A stretch of DNA of 64,000 nucleotides from Limnephilus marmoratus (taxonomy: Eukaryota; Arthropoda; Insecta; Trichoptera; Limnephilidae), in NCBI GenBank assembly GCA_917880885.1, contig OU862931.1, positions 12,969,337 to 13,033,336 of the forward strand, in the 5' to 3' direction. Shown here piece after piece: positions 43,225-54,179 of this stretch. The notes beneath the pieces are model-generated. The model ran no database searches and had not been told where the DNA came from. It was given only the letters and a program-made list of their open reading frames with translations. Position numbers and translations under genes: made by a program. Each line of letters starts with the position of its first letter. The first letter of the stretch is position 1.

Positions 43225-43303
43225 ATGGCAGTTGCCGAATTGGTAAGGCGTTGCCGAATTGGTAATATGAAAGGATCTGGGTTTGAATCCCAGTTGCGAC
43301 CGT
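43225..43303 (+). other. tRNA-like segment with duplicated A-box region
   Basis: GTTGCCGAATTGGTAAGGCG looks like an A-box region and GGTTTGAATCCCAG is a good B box. GTTGCCGAATTGGTAA occurs twice in direct repeat. I could not pair the acceptor ends, so it is a degenerate tRNA or the head of another SINE, not a functional tRNA gene. Confidence 0.45.
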
Positions 43304-43669
43304 TATCATATTAATTTTCTGTGTCTTGTTCTCTTTCATATTTTTGTTTAGATTATTAGTGTTATATTCTTCTTAAATGATATAAAATAAAATTGAAACC
43401 ATTCAAAATAAATTCGTTATATTTACTCCTTGAAATTAACATTTCACAATTCTTGCATCAAAATCTTTTTGACAAGTTTGCAGGTTCCAGTAAAAATACT
43501 TCAGACCTTCAAGGATACCTTTTTAAGGATACCAAGGATAACGCACAAGAGTCCCAACTGCTGATTGAAGGAACATTCAAAGTAGTAGAATAATCATAAC
43601 TAAATAAATGATTATAGATGATTTAATTTAACAAATCATCCGTAGAGTCAAAAAGATATTCTAGAATGG

Positions 43670-44109
43670 TTTTTTTTTTTAAGTAGATCCACACAGAAAG
43701 TCCTGAGGAAAATAATTTCCTTCTAGGCCTACGTCATCCTAGGGGATGTGGAGGGTCTTTTTTAAGAAAGGGAACGATAGGCAGTTCCGGGAAGGAAAAG
43801 GGTGTAAGGGGTGGGTAGGAATCCGGGGTCAGTGTATCCAGGAGTGACGGATGTATAAATCCATCCCTCCAGCTGCGGTGCGAGGCCATGGGTCAAGAGA
43901 GTCCGGCTGAGAGGGCAAAAGGCCTCCCTCAACCAGTCTCTCTCGATCCGGCCTACGACGCAGGACCTAGACCACTTCACTCCATAAACTAGGGAACCCT
44001 TGCTAAGTCAGCAAACCAAGCAAACCACTTGGAGTGATCTAAAGCAGAGGTGTTGGTTATCCAATAAATGGTTCCCGGGGCGGCAGTACCCATACCCGCC
44101 TCCCAGATT
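43670..44109 (-). mobile_element. SINE family 2 copy
   Basis: Nearly complete in reverse: tail with hairpin (ATTTCC/GGAAAAT region degraded), body, and head ending CCCATACCCGCCTCCCAGATT. The 44041-44109 part matches the head of 27430. Confidence 0.85.
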
Positions 44110-44212
44110 GGTGTGTATTGTGTGTAACGGAAAATGAGTATGTATTATTTTCACCATAGTAATCGATGTGCCATTCGTAATATTACTATAGGGAAATTAA
44201 CTGTGCCAAGTC

Positions 44213-44345
44213 AGTGAAACTGTGACTTATCCATTTGGGTTATGCTGGGAGGCTGATGGAGTGAGGAGGGGAAAAAGATGAGAGAGAGGAAAGTTGGGAA
44301 GTACTTGGTTATTTAGATCTAAGATGAGAACGGCTAAAGCTTTTC
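44213..44345 (-). mobile_element. SINE family 1 fragment
   Basis: TTTGGGTTATGCTGGGAGGC, GGAAAGTTGGGAAGTACTTG and GAGAACGGCTAAAGC match the middle of the SINE; both ends are lost. Confidence 0.6.
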
Positions 44346-44385
44346 GATTTACTTAGAATGCAACTAAAAAAAAACTTACTAACCA

Positions 44386-44870
44386 TCACGCCGGTTCTCC
44401 GCAGGGGTAGGCAGAGAGGACAGTCTTTGCCTCACTCACATTCATACTTCGTCTCATACATACGCTTCTATTATTCTGACTTTTGACATGGTCCGACTCA
44501 AGTATCTGATTCACTTGATCGTGCCATGTCTTCCTCGGGCGTCCCCGACTTCTTCTTCCATTCACATTTGCGTCATATATTCTTTTCTTACTATTTTCTT
44601 CTTTCATTTGCTCTACATGCCCAAACCATCTGAGGGTCCCTTTCTTAATCTTACTCATTATGCTTGCATTCTTCCCGGGTCTCCACATTTCTCACGCGGT
44701 CGTTTATGGTTTTATCACACATACGCCTCAGGGACTCATTTCTACAGCATTCAGTCTACTTTCATCCTTTCTCTGCTAGTTCCATGCCTTACTGCCATAC
44801 ATCGGGGTAGATACCAGCACTCCATTATAGACGGCTGACTTCGCTTCTTTGGACAGTTTTAAACACACAA
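44386..44870 (-). pseudogene. LINE polyprotein C-terminal fragment
   Basis: The last 100 codons are open (44386-44688): KIKKGTLRWFGHVEQMKEEN, KRIYDANVNGRRSRGRPRKT, WHDQVNQILES and RSVCMRRSMNVSEAKTV. Upstream in another frame is VYNGVLVSTPMYGS. This is the well-known tail of LINE polyproteins often annotated as craniofacial development protein 2-like. The catalytic part is absent. Similar fragments are at 25170-25510 and 28913-29100. Confidence 0.8.
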
Positions 44871-44924
44871 TATAATATTTTATATTAAGAAATTCAAATG
44901 ATAATCGAAAGTTAAAACAAATCA

Positions 44925-45533
44925 AACATTTATTGGATAAGCAACACCCTGCCATAGATCACTCCAAGTGGTTTGCTAGGTTTGCTGATGCATTTAAAAT
45001 TTTTTATCATGTAGGCATGATATAACACGCAATCAAATATCTAAAAATGATGTAAATGAAAATAACAAGAATGGAAAACTGACTTTGGTTGATCAGTTTA
45101 ACATAGAATGAAATAACAAGAATGGAGAACTCACTTTGGTTGATCAAAATAGAATGAAATAACAAGAATAGAGTGCTGACTTTGGATGATGGGGTTAACA
45201 AAAAAATGGAGAACTGAATTTATTGTGCCCGAGTTTATGGGGTGAAGTGGTGGGCAGGATTGGAAGAAACTGGTTAAAAATACCTAACTAATCCAGCCGG
45301 ACTCTTATTGAGAGCGATGTTTTAGTGGATGTATTGACTCGCCTTGCAACGCTTTGAGAGGGACACATTGACCCCTAGAATCCTACACACCCTTCACATC
45401 TTTTTCTTTCCCAGAATTTCCTCTCCTATCTTTCTATAAAAACTTCATCCAGAAACATCCCCAACGATTACGTAGGCCCATTGAGAATTTTTTTCCCTCA
45501 GGCCCTCCTGTTCGGAGCTATTGCCAAAAAATG
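44925..45533 (+). mobile_element. SINE family 2 with an inserted short tandem repeat
   Basis: The head (ATTTATTGGATAAGCAACAC) lies at 44929-44995 and the rest at 45230-45533 ending CTCCTGTTCGGAGCTATTGC plus A run. The middle piece (44997-45229) holds about three 50-60-bp units carrying GAAATAACAAGAATGGA and GACTTTGGTTGATC. Confidence 0.75.
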
Positions 45534-46298
45534 TTTAAATAAAGCTTATTTGCACACGATGAAAATCGAAATCGCGACTTCTTTTTTTATTTAAACAAAA
45601 CATACAATGAAGTTGCATTCCCATGAGTTATCAAAACTCATTAAGGGATCGCCAATTGGTACTTTTGAAAAGTTAAACCCAACCCAACCCAATATGCAGA
45701 CACAATATATAAAGAAATTTTTTACAAAACATTTCACAGAAGCAACACTCAGACACAACTTATATGAAGAATCACATTACAAATATGTCACAGAAACATG
45801 TCTTATAAGATTTAATGAATTATTATAACCATTCATTTGATTTATGTACTGTTGGTGTCAAAAAGTTAAAATAAAGTATCCTCCATGATGGACTATAGAA
45901 ATGCATAAAAAAACAAAATCAGGAAAATACAATAAAGGGTACGGGCTCAAAAATATACAGACCTAATACAAGTTGTTTACGTACAAAATACATGACAAGA
46001 TTTAAAAAAGATATAAACTGCGCCCATCATATCTGGATGTAAAAAGTTTATAATATCGAATCTAGTTCTGAATATCGAAGTCTTGGATCTTGACCTCTCG
46101 TCAAATAAGGGGTGGGGGGCGCGGAGAGATCAGGAGAGATAGGTTTCATCATAATAACACATTAAACTTTAAAATGATTTAAAAAAAGCACACAAAAAGT
46201 TCCATTGACTCACGAAATTAATATTCATTTTTTTCGAAGAAAAATTCGTCGGAAAGGTTTTCACTTTGTGATAGCATTATTTATTTCAACGAAAGAAG
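45534..46298. other. No recognisable gene
   Basis: A 73-codon frame at 45607-45828 has no recognisable domain. The stretch may include the truncated 5' side of the Penelope-like element that follows. Confidence 0.4.
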
Positions 46299-46677
46299 TT
46301 CATCCTTAACAACAAAGATAGCGACATTAAAACAAAAAATCGGGTTTATAAACTAAATTGTAAAGACTGTAATTGCTTTTAAATAGGTAGAACAAATAGA
46401 AACGTTGAAGTAAGGGTTAAAGAACATCTCAGGGCATTAAATGGCAAAAGCGAATCTGAGTTCGCAGATCATTTAATAAAAAATGATCATAATTTTGACA
46501 AAAACCATGGACTTAAAATATTACATACGGGTTATAAGGCTTCACAGATAAATTTAGACATTTTAGAAATTAGAAAAAATGTAAATAATAAAGCAGACAT
46601 AATTAATAAGCAACAAATTTTTATAACCGTCTTTTCAACCTTTTCCCACTTAACCGGTCTTTCCCTGCTAATGACTT
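46299..46677 (+). pseudogene. Penelope-like element GIY-YIG endonuclease domain, one in-frame stop
   Basis: The plus-strand frame gives VYKLNCKDCNCF, then a TAA where the Tyr of YIG is expected, then IGRTNRNVEVRVKEHLRALN, SESEFADHLIKNDHNF and LDILEIRKNVNNKADIINKQ. This is the GIY-YIG endonuclease of Penelope-like elements: the Cys pair (CKDC), catalytic Arg region and EH are in place. These elements use it with an RT to nick the target. The RT is missing (5' truncation). Confidence 0.8.
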
Positions 46678-47540
46678 AGAAATCCCCAATTGCATCTTCA
46701 CAATTTAAATACATTTTTTTAGCATGTAATTATTAACCCCACTAGGGTTCGCCTCTATCGGGATTAATAATTTCACAATTAAATAAAAATAACACACGCA
46801 AATATCGGTCATCAAACAGTTAAGTAAAAGCAAAATAATAAAATTTAAAAATAAAATGGTAAACAGAGAAAATTATATGTGATAAAAGTATATGAATTAA
46901 CAACAAAGTGTTGAGAGATCAAACAAAGTTCATTCATTATATCATTTTAAACAATAGATAAAATTAAAAAATATATATTCACAAGTTTTTTTTTTAAATA
47001 TGCGTAAAAAATAACTTAATGAAAAAACAAAGATTTATAAGCGATTACATTAAAGCGAATCTTCCTTATACAATATTAAAGTGACTATCAAATAATTATG
47101 AAATAAATATGAAAGAAACCTTTTTGATCACAACATTATTGTTTTCATTCCATTTAAGTGCCCGTTTTCATTAAAATATGATTGCATTTTATAGTGTAAG
47201 TGACACCTTAGAAATGCCATCCGTATGACCTTTTAGTTTTGACAAAATTATGAGATACGATAACCCCTGTATATTTATTTATTTATTGTTTCTTTATCTT
47301 TTTAATTTAGGTGTTATTGTTTTTAATTGAAATTTTGAATCTCATTTTGACTTGAGATTAACAATTTTATAAAGTGCACAAAATAATATAGGTGTTGAAA
47401 GACAATATTGTTACAATAATATTTCTCACAGAATGGGCCTCTACGTGATGTGTGATCTATGTTAAATTTTTAAGTTTAGTATACATTTGATCCTGATGAT
47501 GTGAGCATCGTTCACGAAACATGTTGATTGTGTATAAATA
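46678..47540 (+). mobile_element. Penelope-like element 3' region
   Basis: AT-rich non-coding sequence continues from the GIY-YIG domain to a hammerhead-like motif at its end. A stem ATTATTAACCCC/GGGATTAATAAT lies near 46727-46772. Confidence 0.6.
47489..47530 (+). ncRNA. Hammerhead-like ribozyme, Penelope type
   Basis: GATC, CTGATGA, one T, stem GTGA/TCAC with a 7-nt loop, GAAAC, then ATGT and T, then GATT able to pair with the leading GATC. Stem III is the 2-bp AC/GT around AT, as known for Penelope-type hammerheads. All conserved core boxes are intact except for one extra base before stem II. Confidence 0.6.
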
Positions 47541-48203
47541 AAAGTGATGTAAACAAAGTTATTTGTCTTTTCATTAAAATATATAAATATTTACCTTCTG
47601 CCAAGAAAGTTGCGTTAAAAATCCCCATCTCGCATAAGTTTTTCCGCAACTCGGAAGCGAGATTTCCAATTGCGATTACCGAGCTCGAGAGAAGAGAACG
47701 AGAAAAAGTTTTAGCACCCTCTAAAATAATATGGTAGTGCTTGCGGGATGGCCACTGTGAATACTGTATTCAGGCCAACAGCGGACTAGGAAAACAACAT
47801 TTAGTTACAGAACGACCGGGAATAAGAATAGAGCGGAATGAAATATACATTTGAGTTGTGTTATGTAAAACAATATTGAGGATTAGTGGCAACAATGCGC
47901 AATGCAACTACATAATATGTTGAGTTTTTAAAGTAAAACACTTAAAGCAAGTAGATAATATCTCAACATTTCACTTCCCGAATCACAGTACCTACGTAAC
48001 TTCACGTATATAGTTAGTTATCTCAGTAAGCCTATACAACATCAGTCCACAATTTTTGCCTTTCCTGCAATTATTGTATACATTTTTGAAGTAAATCTTA
48101 TCGATTGATAGGCGGGTCGGGTCTTTACGCACGCTTGTTATTCGTGTTATTGTTATATTATTAATGGACTATTTGTCCGTAAATAAATAAACAAATTATA
48201 TAC
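47541..48203. other. No recognisable gene
   Basis: A 69-codon frame at 47528-47737 has no recognisable domain. Confidence 0.45.
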
Positions 48204-48608
48204 AGCGAGTACCCGGCGTGCGTTGCAAGGCCATTGTAGCCTCGGGGTCAACTTCACTGCAATGATTCCACCCCAAGTCCCGGGAAACTGCATTATAATG
48301 CAAGCGCCTGCACTATATAACATTGTAGGCATCGGGTACCCGGCATGCGTTGCAAGGCCACTTTAAACTCGGGGTCAATTAAACTGTAATGGTTCCATCC
48401 CAAGTCCCGGGAAACTACATTATAATGCAAGCGCCTGCACTACATAATATTAAATACAACAGGTACCCGGTATGCGTTGCAAGGCCCCTTTAACCTCGGG
48501 GTCAACTAAACTGTTATGTTTCCATCTCAAGTCCCGAGAAACTAAATCATAATTGCAAGTGCCTGCACTATATAACATTATATACAGCGGGTTCCCGGCA
48601 TAAGTTAG
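48204..48608. repeat. Tandem array of about 127-bp units with a Helitron-like motif
   Basis: Three full units and the start of a fourth each begin near GGTACCCGGCATGCGTTGCA and contain AAGTCCCGGGAAACT and CAAGCGCCTGCACTA. The unit start resembles the pre-terminal sequence of the Helitron at 6503-6868 (complement of GCATGCCGGGTACC). Confidence 0.85.
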
Positions 48609-48646
48609 TGAAGTTTTACTTCAATCGTGTGGTCTAAAGCACACTC

Positions 48647-49010
48647 GTTTTTTTATGTGAATACCTCACAAGAGTGCCAGCTGCTCCCGTCTGGAGCCAG
48701 TGAGGCTATGACATCCCCGATTGAGGCTGAAGGTAGTGGGGAGGGGAAGGAGATGGGGAAGAGAAAAGTAATTTCTGGCTATTCCGATTTGGTCACCAAA
48801 TGCGGCTAAAGCCATTTCGTGACATTTCAATTCTGAATGGTGGTCTTACCACCAAGGCGATACTTAGAGTATCTTATAATCTGGAACTATATTAATTAGT
48901 TTTAATTAATTAATTGTGAAAAAATTCAAATTAATCATATCAAATTACTTGCGCACGCCGGGATTCGATCCCGCGAACTTCGGATTGCGAGTCAAGGGCA
49001 CCTCAATGAC
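48647..49010 (-). mobile_element. SINE family 1, interrupted at its head
   Basis: Tail and body are normal (CCGTCTGGAGCCAGTGAGGC). The B box reads, on the minus strand, GGGATCGAATCCCGG. The head is broken by the palindromic MITE at 49015; a remnant of the SINE start may follow near 49152-49176. Confidence 0.8.
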
Positions 49011-49014
49011 TTAA

Positions 49015-49128
49015 GGGCTCTCCTCATGACACTGCATGCGTCTCGTTCTAGCGGCCCTTTAACAAACGAGACAGCGCTAGTTCGCTCAAACCCACGCTCT
49101 CTGCAGGCAGTGTCCTGTGGAGAGCCCA
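49015..49128. mobile_element. 114-bp palindromic MITE flanked by TTAA
   Basis: Inverted ends GGGCTCTCCTCATGACACTG... and, reversed, GGGCTCTCCACAGGACACTG differ at two positions of 21. TTAA lies on both sides (49011-49014, 49129-49132). The interior has a second hairpin, GTCTCGTT/AACGAGAC. TTAA fits a piggyBac-type duplication, though the ends are not canonical. Confidence 0.7.
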
Positions 49129-49132
49129 TTAA

Positions 49133-50334
49133 GAGACAAAAAAGAAATGGCTTAAGAGCCCTTAACCAGCGGCCGAGAATTTAAATTTCGTCGAACGATA
49201 ATCTTACGATCATACCCTTGAAACTGTACAGGGCGGTTCCTATGAGAAATATTAATTATTTTCCATACCGGCATTTTAACATAGTAACCCAATGTCGATT
49301 TCATTTCATCCAAAATTTGCTTTGATAAATACCTATATTCAAAAAAGCCCAAACTCGTGATGATAAAACTATTAAAATTGTGTACTTTTGCAATTATTTT
49401 TTGATCATAAATATTTATAGTTTTTCAATCGTGTATAAGCAAATTAAGAATGTATTTTTTTGAAATATATTAGTTTGTAAGATCGTAAATAAATAGACAA
49501 ACTGAAGTATTTTTGTCACAAAACAAGGGTGCGGATCTTTTTTTAGGATTTTATTTGAACTAAAATTTAAATTTTGAAAAGTAACTCTCCCAGATAATTT
49601 ATTGATTAATTTTACTGCATGATTACATGACTTAAAATGTATGTTGTATAATACAAAATTTTGTTGATTAAAAATTACATATTTTCGGGTTTGTCTGGTT
49701 ATTCCCTTAGAGCTGTGACATCAAAAATGAACCTATACAATAAGCAATATTGTTCGCTTGAGCTTGGTTTCATCGAATAAAGTTTTCTGAAGTTTCCCAA
49801 ACTGGAAAGAAAAGTTGATTTAATGGACATAAACTTATTGTGCAGGTTCATCTTTAATGATACAAATGTTTGGCGTTTCAGCCATTTTTCCTTTCTAATA
49901 TCGATTTCTAATAATTCAAAAGAGGTTAAATATTTGATGAACATTTTTTATCCTTTTTTTCGGTTTATATGTTTACAGTCAATATAATACTATCTACCAC
50001 TTAATAATAGCAAAACAGGTAAAAAAAAAATCATAAATTTTTTCGTTAATGGAGAAATGTGTAAGTAATATCATTTTGGAAGTTTTTGGACATATAAAAG
50101 GGAGATTAATGTGAAAAACTCACTTGAATTGTAAATTTTTCAAATTATATTTATTTATTTTTTTTTATTCCAGTAAAAAGGAAAATTACATTTTCATCGA
50201 TTTAAATAAAAATAATTAACACACTTAACTAAACTAAATATAACAAAACAGCGCTATTCTATGTCATTATATCATAGTTCCATCGGTGACACACAGATTC
50301 ATTACTAATAATTACTCAAGAATAAACATTAATA
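49133..50334. other. No recognisable gene
   Basis: AT-rich; frames of 66 and 81 codons have no recognisable domain. Confidence 0.45.
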
Positions 50335-50640
50335 ATTTTTTTTAAATGTACCCAGCTTATTTTCGTTTTTAATGTCGTTTGAGATGCAATTATATAAGTT
50401 GCCCTCCTCATTACCAATGGATTGTTTACCATAGATAGTGTGGATGGTGTTTAAATTTAATACACGACAACACAATAACAAATTTAAATTAAATTTGTTA
50501 TCGTGTTGTCGTGTAAAGTGTTTGTGTAATTGGGACGTTTGAATGAATTCTGTGTTTGTATGTACGAGTTTCTTGTTTATTTTGTAAATAAGGAGACACG
50601 TATTGTATTCATATAGTTTTCTTAATTTAATAGTTTTGTT
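50335..50640 (-). pseudogene. LINE RT C-terminal fragment
   Basis: Minus-strand frames read YNTCLLIYKINKKL, HTNTEFIQTSQLHKHFTRQH and GKQSIGNEEGNLYNCISNDI with LGTFKKN. This pattern (TRxxxxxxL...GxxSIxxxGxxxYNxLPxxI...FKK) closes many LINE polyproteins. A 24-nt inverted repeat sits inside the fragment. Confidence 0.65.
50462..50514. repeat. Palindrome within a LINE fragment
   Basis: Arms 50462-50485 and 50491-50514 (ACACGACAACACAATAACAA...) pair with one mismatch around a 5-nt spacer. Confidence 0.85.
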
Positions 50641-50933
50641 TCCATAAAAAAATTCTTTAAAACAGTTTCTTGTTTACTCAAATAAAGTCTTAATCCGAAT
50701 CTTTTTCGAGTTAACTTGGTTATTATTTCGTTTATGACTTCTTGTTCGGTTTTCGTCGCAGAGCAAATCAAATATTTATAATTCCTTCAATATCTGGATT
50801 TTTCGCATCAAACCACAGCTGCGAGATTTGCTTGGTTCACTGAAGTGATTAAATCGATAAAGGCTCCTGTGGCCGATTCAAATGTCATCACCAAGTAAGC
50901 TCATTTTCTGATGAATTTTTAGTAAAATATTCA

Positions 50934-51303
50934 AATTTGGGAGGAGGGTATGGGTACCGCGAACAATTAATTGGATAACCAACACCCTGCCATAGGTCAC
51001 CCCAAGTACGTTTGGTGGTTTAGCAGGGGTGCCCAGGTGCATGTGGTGAGGTTTGTCCGGGATACGTGGAGACTGGTTGAAGGAGAGTTTTTGAACTCTC
51101 TAGGAGGAATTGGAATACGCATTGCACCGCAGTGGGAGGGATGGATTCTTACGTCCGTCAATCCTGGAGTCCCTAACCATGCCTCCTTCTCCTTTTCCTT
51201 CAGAATTTCACCTCCTTCCTTTCCTCAAAAGACCCTCCACACAGCTTCCCAGGAAATCATTTTCTCCATGGTCTCCTGCGTAGAGCTAATGCAGAAAAAA
51301 AAA
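50934..51303 (+). mobile_element. SINE family 2 copy, shortened
   Basis: Head AATTTGGGAGGAGGGTATGG, body with GATGGATTCTTACGTCCGTC, and tail TCCTGCGTAGAGCTAATGC plus A run. Several internal deletions. Confidence 0.8.
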
Positions 51304-52084
51304 TCGAGTGCAGTTCACACGCGGTAGAAGTGAAACCTTCAACCAATAGGAGCCTTGAAAATTGAGCTCATAATCAAAGCGGCCAATGCGGTAAGGTTTC
51401 ATTCTCTCACAAACTAAATCCTACAATATATGTTTGTCTCAACGGTACCAAATAAATTTTACTTCTAAAATGTTCGAAATTAATTCTAGAGCAGAATTAC
51501 GGTTTCATTGTCACCTGGTGGATTTAGGAGTCGAAAAGTCTTATCTTAATTATACCAGTACATTTCACCCCTCTAGGTATTAAATGTTCACTGTGCGATT
51601 ATTTTATAAAAAAAAAACATTTACAGCTGTCTGAAATGGAAAAAGTTTTCAAGTAACACATCATTAATTTAAAAAACGGCGATGATAAATGTTCGAACTC
51701 ACTTAAAGAGATTTCATACGATCCAGAGTTCATACATAAAAAAGTACATGGCCTGATTTAGTTATTTGCTTTACCGAAACCGCAGAACACCTCACGTTTT
51801 AGCTTCGCTTCTTTTCCGCAAATACCAGAAATAACTCTTCTCGAATCCCTTGATCTCTGAACCTAAAACCAAACGTGCGCCCCACGTATCTATCAAGCAC
51901 GACCTGCGTCATTAATTCCTGCCGGCCCGTTGCACACGCCCTGTAGACAAGGACGATGAAACAAATACATAGGATCCTGTAATAATTCTTTACGAACTAA
52001 ATTTTAAAAGTTAAAAAAAATTGGCTGCGGAGTAGAAATGAATTACCTACAGGTACATAATTCGGTTTTAAAGCTGAGGATATT
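51304..52084. other. No recognisable feature
   Basis: Nothing identified. Confidence 0.45.
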
Positions 52085-52741
52085 TTTATTATTTTTACAT
52101 TAACTCCACACAGGAGGCCCTGAGGAAAATAATTTCCCTCAGGGCCTATGTCATATTTAAAGATGCTGTGTGGACGGTCTTTTTGAGGAAAGGAAGGAGT
52201 GAACACGGGTCTTGAAGAGACCCATGTTGTAGGAGGGAGGAAACACAGAGGCCGGCAAATCGTTCCACAGCCGAGCCGTTGAACTCAAGGACAAGTCATA
52301 GAAACGACCCGTTCTCATATGACTAATGTCAACCGTGTACAAATATTCGGCGCGTGTTTGGTGCGTTTCCCGACTATGCACCGGTGCCGAGGGGATCAAT
52401 GACGCTAGTTCCTTGGAGCATCTTCCATTGTAATACCGGTAGAACAAGAACAGCATTCCCACCTGACGCCTATGCTCTAAAGATTGCAGTCCGTCTGTTA
52501 AGATGGGAGAATCTATCAAACGGACCGCCCGTTTCTGCACAGAGTCAAGGGTTTTTTTAGGTATTTTGGAGCTCCAGACCAGAGGTGGCTGCCAAATTCA
52601 ACCGTGGGGCGCACTTGCGATTTGTACAGGGTTATCAGTAGTGTACTATTAAAGTATCTGCGGGCCCTGTACAGTACGCCCAGTTTCTGAGAGGCTAACA
52701 TAACTCTGTTCGATGGAGCCCTCGTACCTGAGCTGGTTACT
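52085..52741 (-). pseudogene. LINE 3' end: RT C-terminal domain and shared tail
   Basis: Two minus-strand frames form one LINE C-terminus: KLGVLYRARRYFNSTLLI, TLYKSQVRPTVEFGSHLWSG (52516-52701), then QKRAVRLIDSP, SLEHRRQVGMLFLFYRYYNG, FYDLSLSSTARLWNDLP and GLFKTRVHSFLSSK (52157-52540). They overlap with a frame change at about 52530. The catalytic domain is absent. The final ~100 bp (tail with a CCCTGAGG/CCTCAGGG hairpin, then TGTGTGGAGTTAATGTAA) is also the tail of SINE family 2, so this LINE is its likely mobiliser. Confidence 0.85.
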
Positions 52742-52818
52742 TAGAGTAAATATGTTTCTGTTTAACGAAACCGCGACCAAAAATGATTTAAAAATACATC
52801 AATTTGGGAGGGAGGTAT

Positions 52819-52926
52819 ATCCAACCGGTGTTTAAGTATATTTATGTATTCTATTGCTCTTTGTTTTACTACTTCCCATGTATTTCCACTTTCAATAAGT
52901 GCTATATCGTCAGCATAAGAGGTTAT
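52819..52926 (-). pseudogene. LINE RT catalytic-block fragment (YADD)
   Basis: The minus strand reads ITSYADDIALIESGNTWEVV then KQRAIEYINILKHRLDI. YADD is the RT catalytic pair. The fragment is about 36 codons long and ends in a short piece of SINE family 2 head (AATTTGGGAGGGAGG). Confidence 0.75.
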
Positions 52927-53224
52927 TTAATTTTATTTATTTTAGAGAAAGTTGACAAAAAAGAGATTACATAATTATTTCTTTATTTATAATTTCTCAC
53001 CATACTTGTGTTCTTTTTTTATATAATAATACAATAATAAGACAGATAATTATGCCAATTATGAACTTTCCACTGATGATAGTGAATGATAAAGTGTGAT
53101 ATTGTAAGGGTGTGTCTTATTTAATTTATTTTTTAGTTACAATATATGAAAAGGGGGGGGGGAGGAACATAGGAATAGGATAAAGAGGCAAAGGACGGGA
53201 ATATATAGAGATTTCTTTCTAGTT

Positions 53225-53690
53225 TCAGTCATGTTGCTTGGTGAGTTTTCGTTTTATGTCACGTAAAGTCGAGTGAAAAAAGTCAATGTGGTAATAATTA
53301 AAGTTAAATGAGTGTGTGGATCTGTAGATAAATGAGTTCTGTTTGGAGTTGGTCTTGCAAAGAGGGAGATTAAAGGTAAGCGCCCGTCTGCTGTTGCGAT
53401 TTGGAACATGGAATGATATTTGTTGAAGAAGATCAGGACAATCGATTAACTTATATGTAATTTTAAATAACATTACCAAATCTGCTACATTTCTTCGACA
53501 AGTAAACGTCTATCGAGGTCCCTTAAAAATCTATTTTGAACGCTTTCAATTCTGTTTTTATGTACTGCATAGCTTGGGTTCCGTACTTGAGATGCGTATT
53601 CAAGGATACTACTACCATACGAGAAATACAGTGTTTTGAAAGTAATAAGGTCTTTAAAATGTTTTTCAGGAGCTAATACTACACGTACTA
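53225..53690 (-). pseudogene. LINE RT C-terminal fragment
   Basis: Minus-strand frames: SILEYASQVRNPSYAVHKNR, IESVQNRFLRDLDRR, then VMLFKITYKLIDCPDLLQ, ISFHVPNRNSRRAL and HSFNFNYYHIDFFHST. Same domain as at 40983 but a different lineage. One frame change near 53485. Confidence 0.75.
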
Positions 53691-54179
53691 TGTACTACCA
53701 TGAGTGTATAACAACTACCACGTGGTGTAAGCACTAGGTTGGAAAAATCCAGAAAACTAATAAAAACGTATGTTAGCCATATTAAATATTATCTAAGTTT
53801 TGTTAACAATATCATATCAAAATTATGTAATTCAAGAGGTTTGATTTTGATGATTGAAATTATTTGAAAGGTGTAATAACGCCTCCCCATTTCTTCAATC
53901 CTCGGTAGGCACCAATAATATTCGTCGAGCCTGCGCACTGAGGCGACAAGTGTCGCATATTAATTTCGGTGTGAACTTTTGGCATTTGTAACGAGATTTT
54001 TTCATTTCCACTTTTATTTCATGATTCCACACAATTTTTTTGATTGAATGATGAGATTAAGCGAAACTCGGTCACTCTCAACACAATAATAGCTGAAAGC
54101 TCAACAAAGGTAGCAGAGTTTTATGCGATGGGAAAATAAAAACTAAAAAAAACTTTATTTTAACCTAATAATCCTGATA
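53691..54179. other. No recognisable feature
   Basis: AT-rich; nothing identified. Confidence 0.45.
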
